A stretch of DNA of 64,000 bases from Gaiellaceae bacterium (GTDB lineage: Bacteria > Actinomycetota > Thermoleophilia > Gaiellales > Gaiellaceae): contig JAJTCQ010000006.1 in NCBI GenBank assembly GCA_021323315.1, positions 1 to 64,000 on the forward strand, read 5' to 3'. The notes beneath the pieces were generated by a model. That model searched no databases. It was not told where the DNA came from and was given only the letters and a program-made list of their open reading frames with translations. Position 1 is the first letter of the stretch. Each line of letters begins with the position of its first letter. Positions 1 through 9,411 of this stretch are shown in pieces. Made by a program: the position numbers and the translations under genes.

Positions 1-484
1 CCCGACGCGCTATGGCGCGCGAGACGTAGGAGCCCAGGCGAACAGGATTCGACACGCAGGGCCAGCACGTCTCGTGTCGTGGGAGCGACCCTGCGAGGTG
101 CCCCCGCCAGCAGGCCATATCCCGAGAAGTCACTCGACGCGGTCGGTACGGCCTAGCGCCACACGTGGTCGCCCCGGGGTCCACGGTGGGCACCGCGGTT
201 CCTTTCTCCGTCGTCCGCGTAGGCACCTCGGAAGTGAGCGCCCGCCTTGCGGTAGAGGCTCGGCGCGACGCATACGTGCACACCTGGTGTACACCCGGTC
301 AGGCGCGATCCTCGATTTGCAGGGATGTTCGGGCCCAGCTTGGACGCGGACCGCTCGCTTTCGCGCGCGAGTATGCGGGAATGTCGCTTGAGGCTGACGT
401 GCAGCGACGCTGGAGCGAACGTAGCGCGGAGCTTCGCGCTCCGGAGCGGAGGTCTAGTCCGCGTCTACGCCGTAGTCTCCGCGC
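1..484. other. No gene recognised upstream of the cyclase gene
   Basis: The short open frames on both strands here are Arg/Pro/Ser-rich, resemble no family I know and overlap each other. They read as chance frames in GC-rich DNA. The stretch probably holds the promoter of the cyclase gene at 485, but I see no convincing -10/-35 pair and no Shine-Dalgarno next to its GTG start. Confidence 0.5.
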
Positions 485-3400
485 GTGATCGTCTGCCCAA
501 ACTGCGGCCAGGAGAACCTGGAAGGCTTCCGCCTGTGCGGGATGTGTGGTGCCTCGCTCACCACCGAGCCGATCGCAACCCGCGAGGAGCGGAAGGTTGT
601 CACCGTCCTCTTCTGTGACCTCGTCGGCTCGACGGGGCTGGGGGAGTCGACCGATCCCGAGGCGCTGCGCGCTCGCATGCGCCGCTACTTCGAGGATCTA
701 CGCGCGATCATCGAGCGGCACGGGGGAACGGTGGAGAAGTTCGTCGGCGACGCGGTCATGGCGGTATTCGGGATCCCGGTGTCGCATGAGGACGATGCCC
801 TCCGCGCGGTGCGTGCTGCCTCGGAGATGCGCGCTGCGATCGCGGAACACGGCCTCGAGGCTCGGATCGGCATCAACACCGGCGAGGTCGTGGTCGGCGG
901 CGAGGGAGAGACGCTCGTCACGGGCGACGCCGTCAACGTCGCGGCGCGACTCGAGCAGGCCGCTGCGGCAGGAGAGACTCTGATCGGCGCGGAGAGTCGG
1001 GTGCTCGTGCGGGACTCGGTGAAAGTCGAGGACGTCCAGCCGCTCGCCCTGAAGGGGAAGTCCGAGCTGGTCGAAGCGTTCCGGCTCCTCGAGGTGCTCG
1101 ACGCCGCCGCCCCGCTCGCGCGGCGGCGGGACACGCCGCTCGTCGGCAGAAAGCGCGAGCGCCAGCGTCTCTGGCGCGACTACGAGGACGCCGTGGCCGA
1201 CCGCACGTGCCGGCTCTTCACGCTCCTCGGGCCGGCCGGCATCGGGAAGTCGCGGCTCGTCGCGGACTTCGTGCAGCGCGTGGGCGACGCGGCAGACCTC
1301 CTGCACGGGCGCTGCCTCTCGTACGGCGAAGGGATCACCTACTGGCCGCTGGTCGAAATCCTGGTCTCGATCGGCGTCGACGCCGAGTCGATCATCGGCA
1401 CGTCCCCTCCGGAGACCCAGCTCGCTTTCCGGCGGCTCCTCGAAGCACGGGCGGCCGAGCGCCCGCAGGTCGTCGTGATCGACGATCTCCAGTGGGCCGA
1501 AGCCGTTTTCGTCGACCTGGTCGAGCACGTGGCGGACCTCTCGCGCGACGCGCCCATCTTCCTGCTCTGCATCGCGCGAACGGAGCTGCTTGACTCGAGG
1601 CCGGGGTGGGGCGGAGGAAAGCTAAATGCAACGTCGCTCCTACTGGAGCCGCTCGGCCCGAAGGAGTGCTCGGCGCTCATGGACGAGCTCGTCGCCGACG
1701 CTCCACTCGCGGACGACCTGCGCGAGCGCATCACGACGGCGTCGGCCGGGAATCCGCTCTACGTCGAGGAGATGCTCGCAATGGTGCGCGAGCACGGCGT
1801 CGGAGACGAGATCGCTGTCCCGCCCACGATTCACGCGCTCCTTCAGGCGCGTATCGACTCGCTTGACGGCGACGTCCGCATGGTCATGGAGCGTGGATCC
1901 GTCGAGGGCGAGATCTTCCACCGCGGGTCGGTGGCGGTTCTCTCTCCGGATCCCGTTCGACCCGCGGTCGAGTCCCATCTCGCAACGCTCGTCCGCAAGG
2001 AGCTCATCCGCTCGACGTCGTCGACTTTCCCCAAGGACGAGGGGTACCGCTTTCGCCATCTGCTCATCCGCGACGCTGCCTACGAGTCGCTGCCGAAGGC
2101 GATCCGCGCCGAGCTTCACGAGCGTTTCGCCGAATGGCTCTCTGGCCACGACCTCGTCGAGAGCGACGAGATCGTCGGCTACCACCTCGAGCAGGCGCAT
2201 CGGTACCGGGCCGAGCTCGATGGCTCCGATCCGGCGCTAGACGGACTTGCGCGTCGCGCTTTCGCGTGTCTTGCGGAGGCAGGGCGAGGAGCCCTCGAAC
2301 GTGGTGATTTCAACGCCGCCCGCTCACTCTTCGGCCGTGCGACGAGCCTGTTGCCGGAGCACGACGAGGCGAGACACGCGCTCGGGCCGGAGTACGCCGA
2401 GGTCCTGTTCGAGTCAAACCTCGACGAAGCCTGGAACGTGCTGTCGCAGGCGATGGAGGCGGTCGACCCGGGAACGCGGGCTCACGCCGCTCTGTCGATG
2501 GCGACCACGGGGAGTTACGCGAGCTCGTCCGAAGAAAGCGAAGCGTGGCGGGACGAGGCGCGGACCATCTTCGAGGGGTCCCGGGACGACTACGGCTTGG
2601 GGCGTTACTGGTGGAGCATCGCGATGGCTTCATGGGACAGCTTGCGTGTGCAGAAGACGGCCGATGCTTGCGAGCTCTCGCTCGCGCATCTGGAGCGCAC
2701 TGGGGAGAGGGGGGCACGGCTGAGAGGGAGAGTTCGAGGCAGGTTGAGCTCGTGCTACTACAACGGGCCGATGCCGGTGGACGAGGCAATCGAGCGCATC
2801 CGGGCACTTCGCGCAGACGAGCACCGCCTCCTTCCTGAAGCGTGGTTGACCATCGAGATCGGACGCTTGTGCGCGATGAAAGGAGCCGCCGAGCGTGCCC
2901 GCGAGCTCTGGAGTGGCGCGCGCCAGGTGTATCTCGACGCGGGACTCATGATGAGCGCCGGCTCGTTCGCCCAGGGCGGAGCCCACCTCGCCTTCCGGGC
3001 CGGCAACCCCGGGCTTGAGGAGGCGCGGCTTCGTGAGGGCCTCGAAATCCTCGAAGGAATCGGCGAGCGTCGTTTCTATTCCACCCAGGCTCTGATGCTC
3101 GCCGAGTGCCTCTACCGCGCAGGAGCGGATGACATGGAGATCGAGGAGTTGTGCGCGAAGGCGCGCGAGACCACGGCGGCTGAGGATCTCGTGAACTTCG
3201 TCTGGCTCGACATGGTCGGCGGGTTGCTTCATGCACGCCGCGGCGAACACGAGCAGGGCGAGGAGCACTCACGTCGAGCCGTCGCGCGGAGCGAGAAGAC
3301 TGACCACCATTTCGCACGGTCGTACCCCCGTGCGTACCTCGCCGAGGTCTTGGCGCTGTCTGGTAGGAGCGGGGAAGCATCGAGCGTGGCGGCGGAGGCG

Positions 3401-3487
3401 TTCGAGATCTTCGAGGCCAAGGGCGATGTCGCCGCCGAAGCCCAGTTCCGCACTCGTCTCTCCTTGCTCGGCGTCGAAGTCGAGTGA
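485..3487 (+). CDS. Adenylate/guanylate cyclase fused to AAA ATPase and TPR-like region
   Basis: A 1000-residue regulator. It opens with a zinc ribbon (C4, C7, C18, C21), followed by a class III nucleotidyl cyclase domain at about residues 37-205. The two metal aspartates are present (D45 in FCDLVGST, D89 in KFVGDAV), as is the NVAARLEQ motif that carries the transition-state Asn and Arg. An AAA/STAND-type ATPase module follows, with Walker A GPAGIGKS near residue 250 and Walker B VVVIDDLQW near 330. The C-terminal half is helical and repeat-like (TPR-type). Proteins of this build are abundant in soil actinobacteria and are presumed cytosolic signal integrators. The substrate (ATP or GTP) and the input signal cannot be read from sequence. 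GTG start chosen because the zinc ribbon follows at once. A broken relative lies just downstream. Confidence 0.88.
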   Translation: MIVCPNCGQENLEGFRLCGMCGASLTTEPIATREERKVVTVLFCDLVGSTGLGESTDPEALRARMRRYFEDLRAIIERHGGTVEKFVGDAVMAVFGIPVSHEDDALRAVRAASEMRAAIAEHGLEARIGINTGEVVVGGEGETLVTGDAVNVAARLEQAAAAGETLIGAESRVLVRDSVKVEDVQPLALKGKSELVEAFRLLEVLDAAAPLARRRDTPLVGRKRERQRLWRDYEDAVADRTCRLFTLLGPAGIGKSRLVADFVQRVGDAADLLHGRCLSYGEGITYWPLVEILVSIGVDAESIIGTSPPETQLAFRRLLEARAAERPQVVVIDDLQWAEAVFVDLVEHVADLSRDAPIFLLCIARTELLDSRPGWGGGKLNATSLLLEPLGPKECSALMDELVADAPLADDLRERITTASAGNPLYVEEMLAMVREHGVGDEIAVPPTIHALLQARIDSLDGDVRMVMERGSVEGEIFHRGSVAVLSPDPVRPAVESHLATLVRKELIRSTSSTFPKDEGYRFRHLLIRDAAYESLPKAIRAELHERFAEWLSGHDLVESDEIVGYHLEQAHRYRAELDGSDPALDGLARRAFACLAEAGRGALERGDFNAARSLFGRATSLLPEHDEARHALGPEYAEVLFESNLDEAWNVLSQAMEAVDPGTRAHAALSMATTGSYASSSEESEAWRDEARTIFEGSRDDYGLGRYWWSIAMASWDSLRVQKTADACELSLAHLERTGERGARLRGRVRGRLSSCYYNGPMPVDEAIERIRALRADEHRLLPEAWLTIEIGRLCAMKGAAERARELWSGARQVYLDAGLMMSAGSFAQGGAHLAFRAGNPGLEEARLREGLEILEGIGERRFYSTQALMLAECLYRAGADDMEIEELCAKARETTAAEDLVNFVWLDMVGGLLHARRGEHEQGEEHSRRAVARSEKTDHHFARSYPRAYLAEVLALSGRSGEASSVAAEAFEIFEAKGDVAAEAQFRTRLSLLGVEVE

Positions 3488-3536
3488 TCGATCGATCCTG
3501 AGCCTTGGCTGACGCGGCGAGGTCCTCGCCGGCTTC

Positions 3537-3593
3537 GAATTCTGAATTGATGTATGCAGGGTGGGGTTTGCGCCCGTGAGGTACCCCGCCCTG
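3537..3593 (+). repeat. Repeat copy A, 3' of the cyclase gene
   Basis: About 57 bp, beginning GAATTCTGAATTGATGTATG, repeated with roughly 85% identity at 6185-6243. Inside it CAGGGTGGGG and CCCCGCCCTG can pair (one G-U) around a 17-base loop, so it can form a hairpin. It starts 50 bp after the stop of the intact cyclase gene. It may be a shared terminator or the scar of a duplication that also made the neighbouring pseudogene. Confidence 0.7.
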
Positions 3594-3652
3594 TCGTTCG
3601 GTCAAGCCAGGGGCTGGACGCGCGCACGTCGTTGGGCGGATGATCACGTCGC

Positions 3653-6126
3653 GTGCGTGAAAACCTCCCGACTGGCACCGTCACGTTCCTCTTCACCGAC
3701 GTCGAGGGCTCGACGCGGCTCCTGCACGAGCTCGGCGTCAAGGGCTATGCAGTAGCGCTCGCCGAGCATCGGCGCCTGATCCGCCAGGCGTGCGCCTCGG
3801 AGGGTGGGGTCGAGGTGGACACTCAGGGAGACGCTTCTTCTTCGCGTTTCCGACCGCGCCGGGAGCTCTTGCAGCGGCGTCTGCCTTCACCGAGGCGCTC
3901 TCTCCAGGCCCGATCCATGTCCGCGTCGGACTGCACACGGGAACACCGCTTCTCACCGAGGGTGGCTACGTCGGCGGCGACGTTCATCGCGCGGCCCGCA
4001 TCGCGGCCTGCGGCCACGGCGGCCAGGTGCTCGTCTCCTCGTCGATGGCTCAGCTCGTCGACCTCGAGCTTGCTGATCTCGGCGAGCACCGGCTCAAAGA
4101 CCTGTCTGCTCCTGAGCGCGTGTTCCAACTCGGAGACCGGGAGTTCCCGACGCTCAAGAGCCTCTACCGCACCAACCTGCCCGTCCCCGCGACGCCGTTC
4201 CTGGGCCGCGAGCAGGAGCTGGCCGAGCTGCTCTCACTGCTCTCTTCTGAGGACACGCGCCTACTCACCTTGACGGGACCGGGCGGCACCGGGAAGACCC
4301 GCCTCGCGCTTCAGGCCGTCGCCGAGGCCTCCGACCGCTACGCCGAGGGCGTGTGGTGGGTCCCGCTTGCTCCCCTACGCGAGCCCGCGCTCGTCTTCGA
4401 GACAGCCGCCCAGGTCCTCGGCTCGAAGAATGGTCTCGCCGAGCACATCGCCGACAAGTCGATGCTCTGCCTCTTCGACAACTTCGAGCAGGTCGTGGAA
4501 GCCGGCGCGGAGCTTGCCTCACTCCTAGCCTCCTGCCCCAATCTCGACTTCGTCGTCACGAGCAGGGAGCGCCTGCGAGTCCGAGGCGAGCAGACGTACC
4601 CGGTACCGCCACTCGCCGAGGAAGACGGCGAGGCGCTCTTCATCGCCCGCGCCCGCGCCGTCGATCCCGCGTTCACTTCGAGCGAAGCGGTCGCAGAGCT
4701 CTGCCTGCGCCTTGATGAGCTTCCGCTCGCCCTCGAGCTCGCGGCTGCCCGCACCGCCCTCTTCAGCCCGGAGCAGTTGCTCGAGCGTCTCTCGCAGCGT
4801 CTCGATCTCCTCAAGGGAGAGCGCGACGCCGATCCCCGCCAGCAGACGCTGCGAGCGACGATCGAGTGGTCGCACGACCTGCTCTCCACGCGAGAGCAAG
4901 TCCTCTTCGCTCGCCTCTCCGTCTTCGCCGGCGGCTGCAGTTACGAGGCGGCGGAGCAGATCGCCGAGGCCGACCCGGACACCCTCCAATCGCTCCTCGA
5001 CAAGAGCCTACTCCGTAGACGCGAGTCGCCCGCAGGGCCTCGCTACTGGATGCTCGAAACGATCCGGGAGTTTGCTCGACACGCGCTCGACGCTGCGACA
5101 GAGCGCGAGCTCAATGAGCGGCACGCGGACTAGTACGTCGCGCTTGGCGAAGAAGCGGAGCCGCACTTGCGGGTTGATCCGAAGGACTGGCTGGACCTGA
5201 TTGATGCGGAGCTCGACAACTTCCGGGGAGCTCTTGACTATCTCGAGACTGCAGACGCTTCCCGACAACTGAGACTCGCCGCAAGTCTCGGTCGATTCTG
5301 GGTCGTGCGCGGCCATGTCGCTGAGGGACGAAGGCGAATCGAACGGGCACTCGCCGTCGCTCCCCTGGATAGCGTCGACGTTCGCGTGGAGGCGCTGCAG
5401 CGAGCCGCTGAGCTGGCACGTGTAGATGGCGCGTACACGGTGGCCAAGAGGCTGACGCGAGAGTCACTCGAGCTAGCCCGAGGCACCTCGGACTGGTACC
5501 GCATCGGAGCGGCCCTACACACGTTGGCCAACATCGCCCTCGCGGAGGGTGACCTCGACGCAGCATCTGCCCTCCTTGACGAGGCGCTCGAACCGCAACG
5601 GCTAGCTGGGGACAAACATGCGCTCGCGATCGTGATGAGCACGCGTGGCTACCTCGCACTCAGCCGGACCGATTACGAAGCGGCAGCTGCTCGCTGCCAA
5701 GAGAGCCTGGCGCTCGCGACTGAGATTGAGAATGACGAGTGCATGATCCTCGCGCTGCTCAATCTCGGACTTGCAACTCTCGGGTTGGGGCGGCTTGACG
5801 ACGCGTCACTGGCCTTTGTACGCGGCCTGCGGCTGGCGACGAGCCTCGGATGGAAGGACTGGGCTTCCTACGCGCAGGAAGGCATGGCCGCTGTCGCCGC
5901 TGCTCGGGGCAGGACTGATGAGGCCCTCCGTGCACTCGCGTGGGCGATCGCCATGCGAGAAGAGATCGGGACGCACCTCGACCCAGTCGAACAGGAAGTC
6001 CATGACAAGACGCTCGACATCATCCGAGCGTCTTTCTCGCAAGAGGCGATCGAGGCGGCCATTGAAGAGGCACGCCAACTGACTGAAGAGGAAGCGTGGG
6101 CCTGGGCTCATGAGTCCTTGGCGTGA
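3653..6126 (+). pseudogene. Broken cyclase-ATPase regulator (frameshift plus in-frame TAG)
   Basis: The three open pieces join into one protein of about 824 residues. The cyclase N-terminus (GTG at 3653; TGTVTFLFTDVEGST) runs in frame to VDTQGDA. It then continues, one base out of frame, as FFFAFPTAPG from 3835, so one base is missing near 3834. The second piece carries the rest of the cyclase domain, a LGREQEL linker and an NTPase with Walker A TGPGGTGKT. It stops at TAG 5131-5133, and the same frame continues at 5134 as YVALGEEAEPHL, then TPR-like helices to 6126. A Tyr codon at the TAG would restore the usual RHADYYVAL text. Two separate lesions argue for a decaying gene over programmed recoding, though sequencing error at 3834 cannot be excluded. 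It belongs to the same broad family as the gene at 485 but is not a close copy: it has no zinc ribbon and a different NTPase. Confidence 0.88.
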
Positions 6127-6184
6127 GAGGTGCGACGATCACGAAGGGAACTCGTTGCCCATCTGGCAGAAGACCGCGACCGCC

Positions 6185-6243
6185 GAATTCTGAAAATTGA
6201 TGTATGCAGGCTGCGGGTTTGCGCCCGCGAAGCACCCCGCCCC
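6185..6243 (+). repeat. Repeat copy B, 3' of the cyclase pseudogene
   Basis: Second copy of the element at 3537-3593, starting GAATTCTGAAAATTGATGTA, with a 2-base insertion in the A-run and scattered changes. It contains the hairpin GCGGG-TTTGC-(G)CCCGC. It begins 59 bp after the pseudogene stop, matching the 50-bp offset of copy A from its own gene. The two copies bracket the pseudogene as direct repeats. Confidence 0.7.
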
Positions 6244-6392
6244 CCTCTGCGGTAGCAGCAGAGTTTCTCTGCCGCCCAGGGGGCGGGAGAAGCGCGTTCG
6301 GAGGAGCGTCTGTTGCCCCGTCTGTTGCCCCCCGGATGAATGTGAACCAGCCGACCTAGTGAGGAAGCCGCGATTTCCGGGGCATTCGGTCA

Positions 6393-6465
6393 TGGGCCGT
6401 GAAGGATTCGAACCTTCGACCTTGGGATTAAGAGTCCCCTGCTCTACCAACTGAGCTAACGGCCC
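6393..6465 (-). tRNA. tRNA-Lys (anticodon CTT)
   Basis: The reverse complement folds into a full cloverleaf. The acceptor arm is GGGCCGT/ACGGCCC with discriminator A. The D-arm contains AGCTCAGTTGGTAGAGC. The anticodon loop CTCTTAA gives CTT, and the T-arm has GGTTCGAATCC. Acceptor, D- and T-arm sequence match bacterial tRNA-Lys. CCA is not encoded. It lies 150 bp from repeat copy B, and tRNA 3' ends are common integration sites, but no integrase gene is present here. Confidence 0.96.
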
Positions 6466-6793
6466 GCGGACGGCAAAGCTTAGCCGCGGTCGGCGGGCTC
6501 TCGACCGGCGAGACAGACGGCGTGGATGCTGAGACGTGCGCGGCCCGGCGTGTCCGGATCCTGAGCAAATGTCCGTTGGATCGAGGAGACATCGGCTCAC
6601 CCATGGTCAGCGCGATGTGCTCTTGCACCGTCGCGAGCGTCTCGATCTAGAGGAGCGGAGACGACACCTCGCCCTGATGCGCCACGGAGGCTCGCTTCGC
6701 CAGAGACGACGAAGGCCTCGACGCCGGTTCCGAGCGCGCCACGTTTGTCGAACCGCCACTCGTTCGGGAAAGCGAGGCGCTCCGGCGAATGGG
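6466..6793. other. Gap without a recognisable gene
   Basis: The 328 bases between tRNA-Lys and the CapA-like gene hold only Arg-rich chance frames. On the minus strand the end nearest 6466 should contain the tRNA promoter, but I see no clear consensus. Confidence 0.5.
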
Positions 6794-7846
6794 CTACGGA
6801 CGCAAGCCCGTGCATCCCCGAAGCGCGCGCCACGAGGAGACCTGGCTGCGCCGCTCCGCACCGGCGAGCGGCCGCGGGACGCCGTCGACGATGGTCGCAG
6901 GCACCCAGCTGTAGCCGACCACCCGCCTTCCGTCGATCGTCACGAGCAGGACGCCGGTCTGCGTCGAGAGCTCGCTCGAGCCGTACCAGACGAAGTTGCC
7001 GAGCCCGTAGCCGACGAGCGCCCGGCCCATGCGGCCCGCGCCCTGGAGGCGATGTGCATGCCCGCCCACGACGACGTCCGCCCCGGCTGCGACGAGCGCC
7101 CTGGCGAGGTCGCGCTGGTCGGTCGAGGGGCACTGCGCGAGCTCGACGCCCCAGTGGAGGTAGACGACCACCGTGTCGGACGTCTTGCGCGCGGCGCGGA
7201 CTTCCTGGACGAGCCTCGGCACGGCCTTCGCCGATGCGAGGCCCGGCTTCCGAGGGCCTGCCGTCCAGGTGGAGATCAGGTGGTCGTCGAGCACCTGCGT
7301 CGCGCCGATCACGGCGATCCGCTGTCCGTTGATCGTGCGGCGGAACGGGCGGTACGCCTGCTTCGCGTGCATCCCGATCCCGACGACCGGAAAGTCGTAG
7401 CGCTTCGCTGCCGCGAGAGAGTCTCGCAGCCCTTCGACGCCGTAGTCGAGCCCATGGTTGTTCGCCATCGACGCGGCATCGACGCCGCCTCCACGGAGCG
7501 CGGCGAACGCCGTTGCCGGAGCGCGGAACGTGAACAGCTTCGGCGCGGCCGCTCCGCCGTCCGTCACCGCCGTCTCCAGGTTCACCACGGCGAGATCGGC
7601 GCGGCGGAAGACGGGCTCGATCGGAGCGAGTGTCCCGCCGGCGTTCGCCGCGAGCTTCGACTCGAGGACGCCTTCGAAGTGGACGTCGCCGCCGAACGCG
7701 AGCACCACCGGCTTCGTGTCGGCCCGAGCCGCCTTGCCGACCGCCGGTCGCGCTTCGTCGCCGCCAGCCACGACCGCTCCGGCGAGTAGGGCCACGGCGA
7801 GTCCTGACAGGACAGCGGCGAGCGTGAGCTTCACACCTTGCAGCAT
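6794..7846 (-). CDS. CapA-family (PgsA-like) metallophosphatase-type protein
   Basis: A 350-residue protein with an N-terminal hydrophobic segment (about residues 8-28), so exported or membrane-anchored. The CapA family pattern is clear: LAFGGDVHFEG near the start of the domain, VNLETAVTD, ASMANNHGLDYG and VVGGHAHRLQG, the metal-binding loops of calcineurin-like enzymes. CapA/PgsA proteins work in poly-gamma-glutamate or capsule synthesis and export, but no pgsB or pgsC genes lie nearby, so the substrate here is unknown. The ATG at 7846 gives the shortest sensible signal segment. Longer upstream frames are poor protein sequence. No strong Shine-Dalgarno is visible. Confidence 0.82.
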   Translation of the reverse strand: MLQGVKLTLAAVLSGLAVALLAGAVVAGGDEARPAVGKAARADTKPVVLAFGGDVHFEGVLESKLAANAGGTLAPIEPVFRRADLAVVNLETAVTDGGAAAPKLFTFRAPATAFAALRGGGVDAASMANNHGLDYGVEGLRDSLAAAKRYDFPVVGIGMHAKQAYRPFRRTINGQRIAVIGATQVLDDHLISTWTAGPRKPGLASAKAVPRLVQEVRAARKTSDTVVVYLHWGVELAQCPSTDQRDLARALVAAGADVVVGGHAHRLQGAGRMGRALVGYGLGNFVWYGSSELSTQTGVLLVTIDGRRVVGYSWVPATIVDGVPRPLAGAERRSQVSSWRALRGCTGLRP

Positions 7847-7879
7847 CGCGCCACGATAGCCAGCCGCCGCGAGAGGGAA

Positions 7880-7912
7880 CGCCGAAGACCAGGAGGGGCC
7901 TGGTCTCCGGCG
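7880..7912 (-). terminator. Hairpin terminator after the secreted-protein gene
   Basis: CGCCGAAGACCAGG pairs with CCTGGTCTCCGGCG (one mismatch) around a 5-base loop. It lies 12 bp past the stop of the minus-strand gene ending at 7924. There is no long U-run, as is usual in GC-rich actinobacteria. Confidence 0.6.
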
Positions 7913-7923
7913 TGGTGAAGGAG

Positions 7924-8604
7924 CTATTTGGGAAGGTCCTGTTGCTTCGCGATCGCGCCCGCCAGGAGGTCGGCGGTCATGAACATGTGCGCGTACGCGT
8001 CCTGGTACAGGTTCGTGGCTTTCACGTACTGCTTGTCCGCGTAGGCGTCGAGCTGGGCCTTGAGCTCGAGCACGTGCACGAGCAGGTCGGCCTGGAGGGC
8101 CTTCGGCGACAGGCCCGTCGCGCCGCCGAGCAGCTTCCCGTGCTCGACGGTGTAGCGCCGCAGGTTGGCGACGGCCTTGTTCTGTCCGGCCTTGTCCCTT
8201 TTCGCGAGCGCGAGCGTGTAGTCGACGAAGAAGCCGACGTGGGCGCGCCACTGGAACCTCCCGTTGAGGAATGCCTTGCCGGCCGCCGTGCCGTACACGG
8301 CGGCGATCGACTTCGAGATCGCGACCGAGTTGCGGTCGAGCGCCTTCGCGGCTGCGGGGAACGCCGACGAGCCGGTGACGCCGAGATTCGTCGCGTTCAT
8401 CGCGAGCGCGGCATGCTCGCCGAGTTGGCGGCCGAGCAGAGCGCGCAGATCCGACTGCGTGAGGCCGCTCTGCGAGCGCGCTGCATGGTTGTGCGGCGTT
8501 GCGGCCGGCATCTTCTGTGAGGAGCCGGCCGTCGCAGAGACGACGCCGACGACGAGCAGACCGAGCGCCCCGATCACGGCGGCGAGTGCATGGGTTTTCT
8601 TCAT
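7924..8604 (-). CDS. Secreted helical protein of unknown function
   Basis: A 226-residue protein with a clear Sec signal peptide (MKKTHAL, a hydrophobic core, cut near TAG-SSQK) after a good GGAGG Shine-Dalgarno 6 bases before the ATG. The mature part is predicted to be almost all helix. It looks like two related halves, each with conserved His positions: LGEHAALAMNAT and WRAHVGFFVDYT, then LVHVLELKAQLDAY and AYAHMFMTADLLAGAI. The Met/His-rich AHMFMTADLL stretch could bind a metal such as copper, and the divergent neighbour is the copper-containing oxidase operon; that link is inference. I do not recognise the family. Confidence 0.75.
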   Translation of the reverse strand: MKKTHALAAVIGALGLLVVGVVSATAGSSQKMPAATPHNHAARSQSGLTQSDLRALLGRQLGEHAALAMNATNLGVTGSSAFPAAAKALDRNSVAISKSIAAVYGTAAGKAFLNGRFQWRAHVGFFVDYTLALAKRDKAGQNKAVANLRRYTVEHGKLLGGATGLSPKALQADLLVHVLELKAQLDAYADKQYVKATNLYQDAYAHMFMTADLLAGAIAKQQDLPK

Positions 8605-8706
8605 GGTGAACCTCCGATCGTGGTAGACGGACGCGCGTGATTCGCTCCGATTCGAGAGTCGGTTCGGCCGTCCGAGGATCGTGTCGGTGGAGTAGGCTCG
8701 GAGCCG

Positions 8707-9411
8707 GTGCGCAAGGGGATCGTGCAGCTGGTCGCGATCGGCGTCGTGATCGGCGTTGCCGTCGCGCTCGTCGCTGTCCTCTTCCAGTGGTTGCCGGAGT
8801 CCGCGAGCGAGGAGTTCGACCGGATCCAGGACATCTACTGGTTCGCGACCTGGATGTCGGTGGTGATCTTCGCCGTCGTCGCGGCGGTGGTTGTCTACTC
8901 CGTGTGGAAGTGGCGCGTCCCGCCGGACGACGACGCCGAAGGGCCGCCGATCCACGGTCACACGGGCCTCGAGATCGCGTGGACGGCCGTTCCGGCGATC
9001 CTCGTCATCGCGCTCGGGATCGTGAGCGCCGTCGTCCTGTCCAGGAACGCGGAGGAAAAGGAGGGCGCGCTCGAGGTGCGCGCGCTCGGCCAGCAGTTCG
9101 CTTGGACGTTCGAGTACCCGGAACTCGGCGACTTCGAGACCGGTGAGCTCGTGCTGCCGGTGGGCCGGCAGGCCCAGTTCACGATGGAGTCCGTCGACGT
9201 GATCCACTCCTTCTGGGTGCCCAACCTGGGTCAGAAGATGGACGCCGTGCCCGGGATCGAGACCGAGATCTTCGTCACGCCGAAGCGCACGGGTGAGTTC
9301 GCGGTGGTCTGCACGGAGCTGTGCGGCCTCGGCCATGCGACGATGCGTGCCAAGGCCCGCGTCGTGACGCCTGCCGAGTTCGACCAGTGGATCGAGGAGC
9401 AGCGAACGTGA
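8707..9411 (+). CDS. coxB: Cytochrome c oxidase subunit II
   Basis: A 234-residue subunit II of a haem-copper oxidase. Two N-terminal membrane helices (about 8-28 and 45-65) precede a periplasmic cupredoxin domain. The binuclear CuA site is intact: the ligand loop reads CTELCGLGHATM (two Cys, His, Met), and the upstream His lies in VDVIHSFWVPN. It takes electrons from cytochrome c and passes them to subunit I. There is no fused haem c domain, which suits the separate cytochrome c gene at 13542. GTG start with a GGAG a few bases upstream. The stop overlaps the coxA start. Confidence 0.95.
   Translation: MRKGIVQLVAIGVVIGVAVALVAVLFQWLPESASEEFDRIQDIYWFATWMSVVIFAVVAAVVVYSVWKWRVPPDDDAEGPPIHGHTGLEIAWTAVPAILVIALGIVSAVVLSRNAEEKEGALEVRALGQQFAWTFEYPELGDFETGELVLPVGRQAQFTMESVDVIHSFWVPNLGQKMDAVPGIETEIFVTPKRTGEFAVVCTELCGLGHATMRAKARVVTPAEFDQWIEEQRT

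Noticed and set aside
5131..5133. Programmed readthrough or recoding of TAG in the cyclase gene
   Set aside because: The same gene also has a frameshift upstream, and no recoding signal (hairpin, slippery run) was seen; decay is simpler.
6309..6340. Doubled TCTGTTGCCCC near tRNA-Lys as an att site or integrase remnant
   Set aside because: Two 11-base copies 12 bp apart only; no integrase, no matching copy of the tRNA end elsewhere in the window.
6197..6454. Plus-strand frame ending GREGFEPSTLGLRVPCSTN
   Set aside because: Its end is the antisense reading of the tRNA-Lys gene, a familiar annotation artefact; the rest covers repeat copy B.
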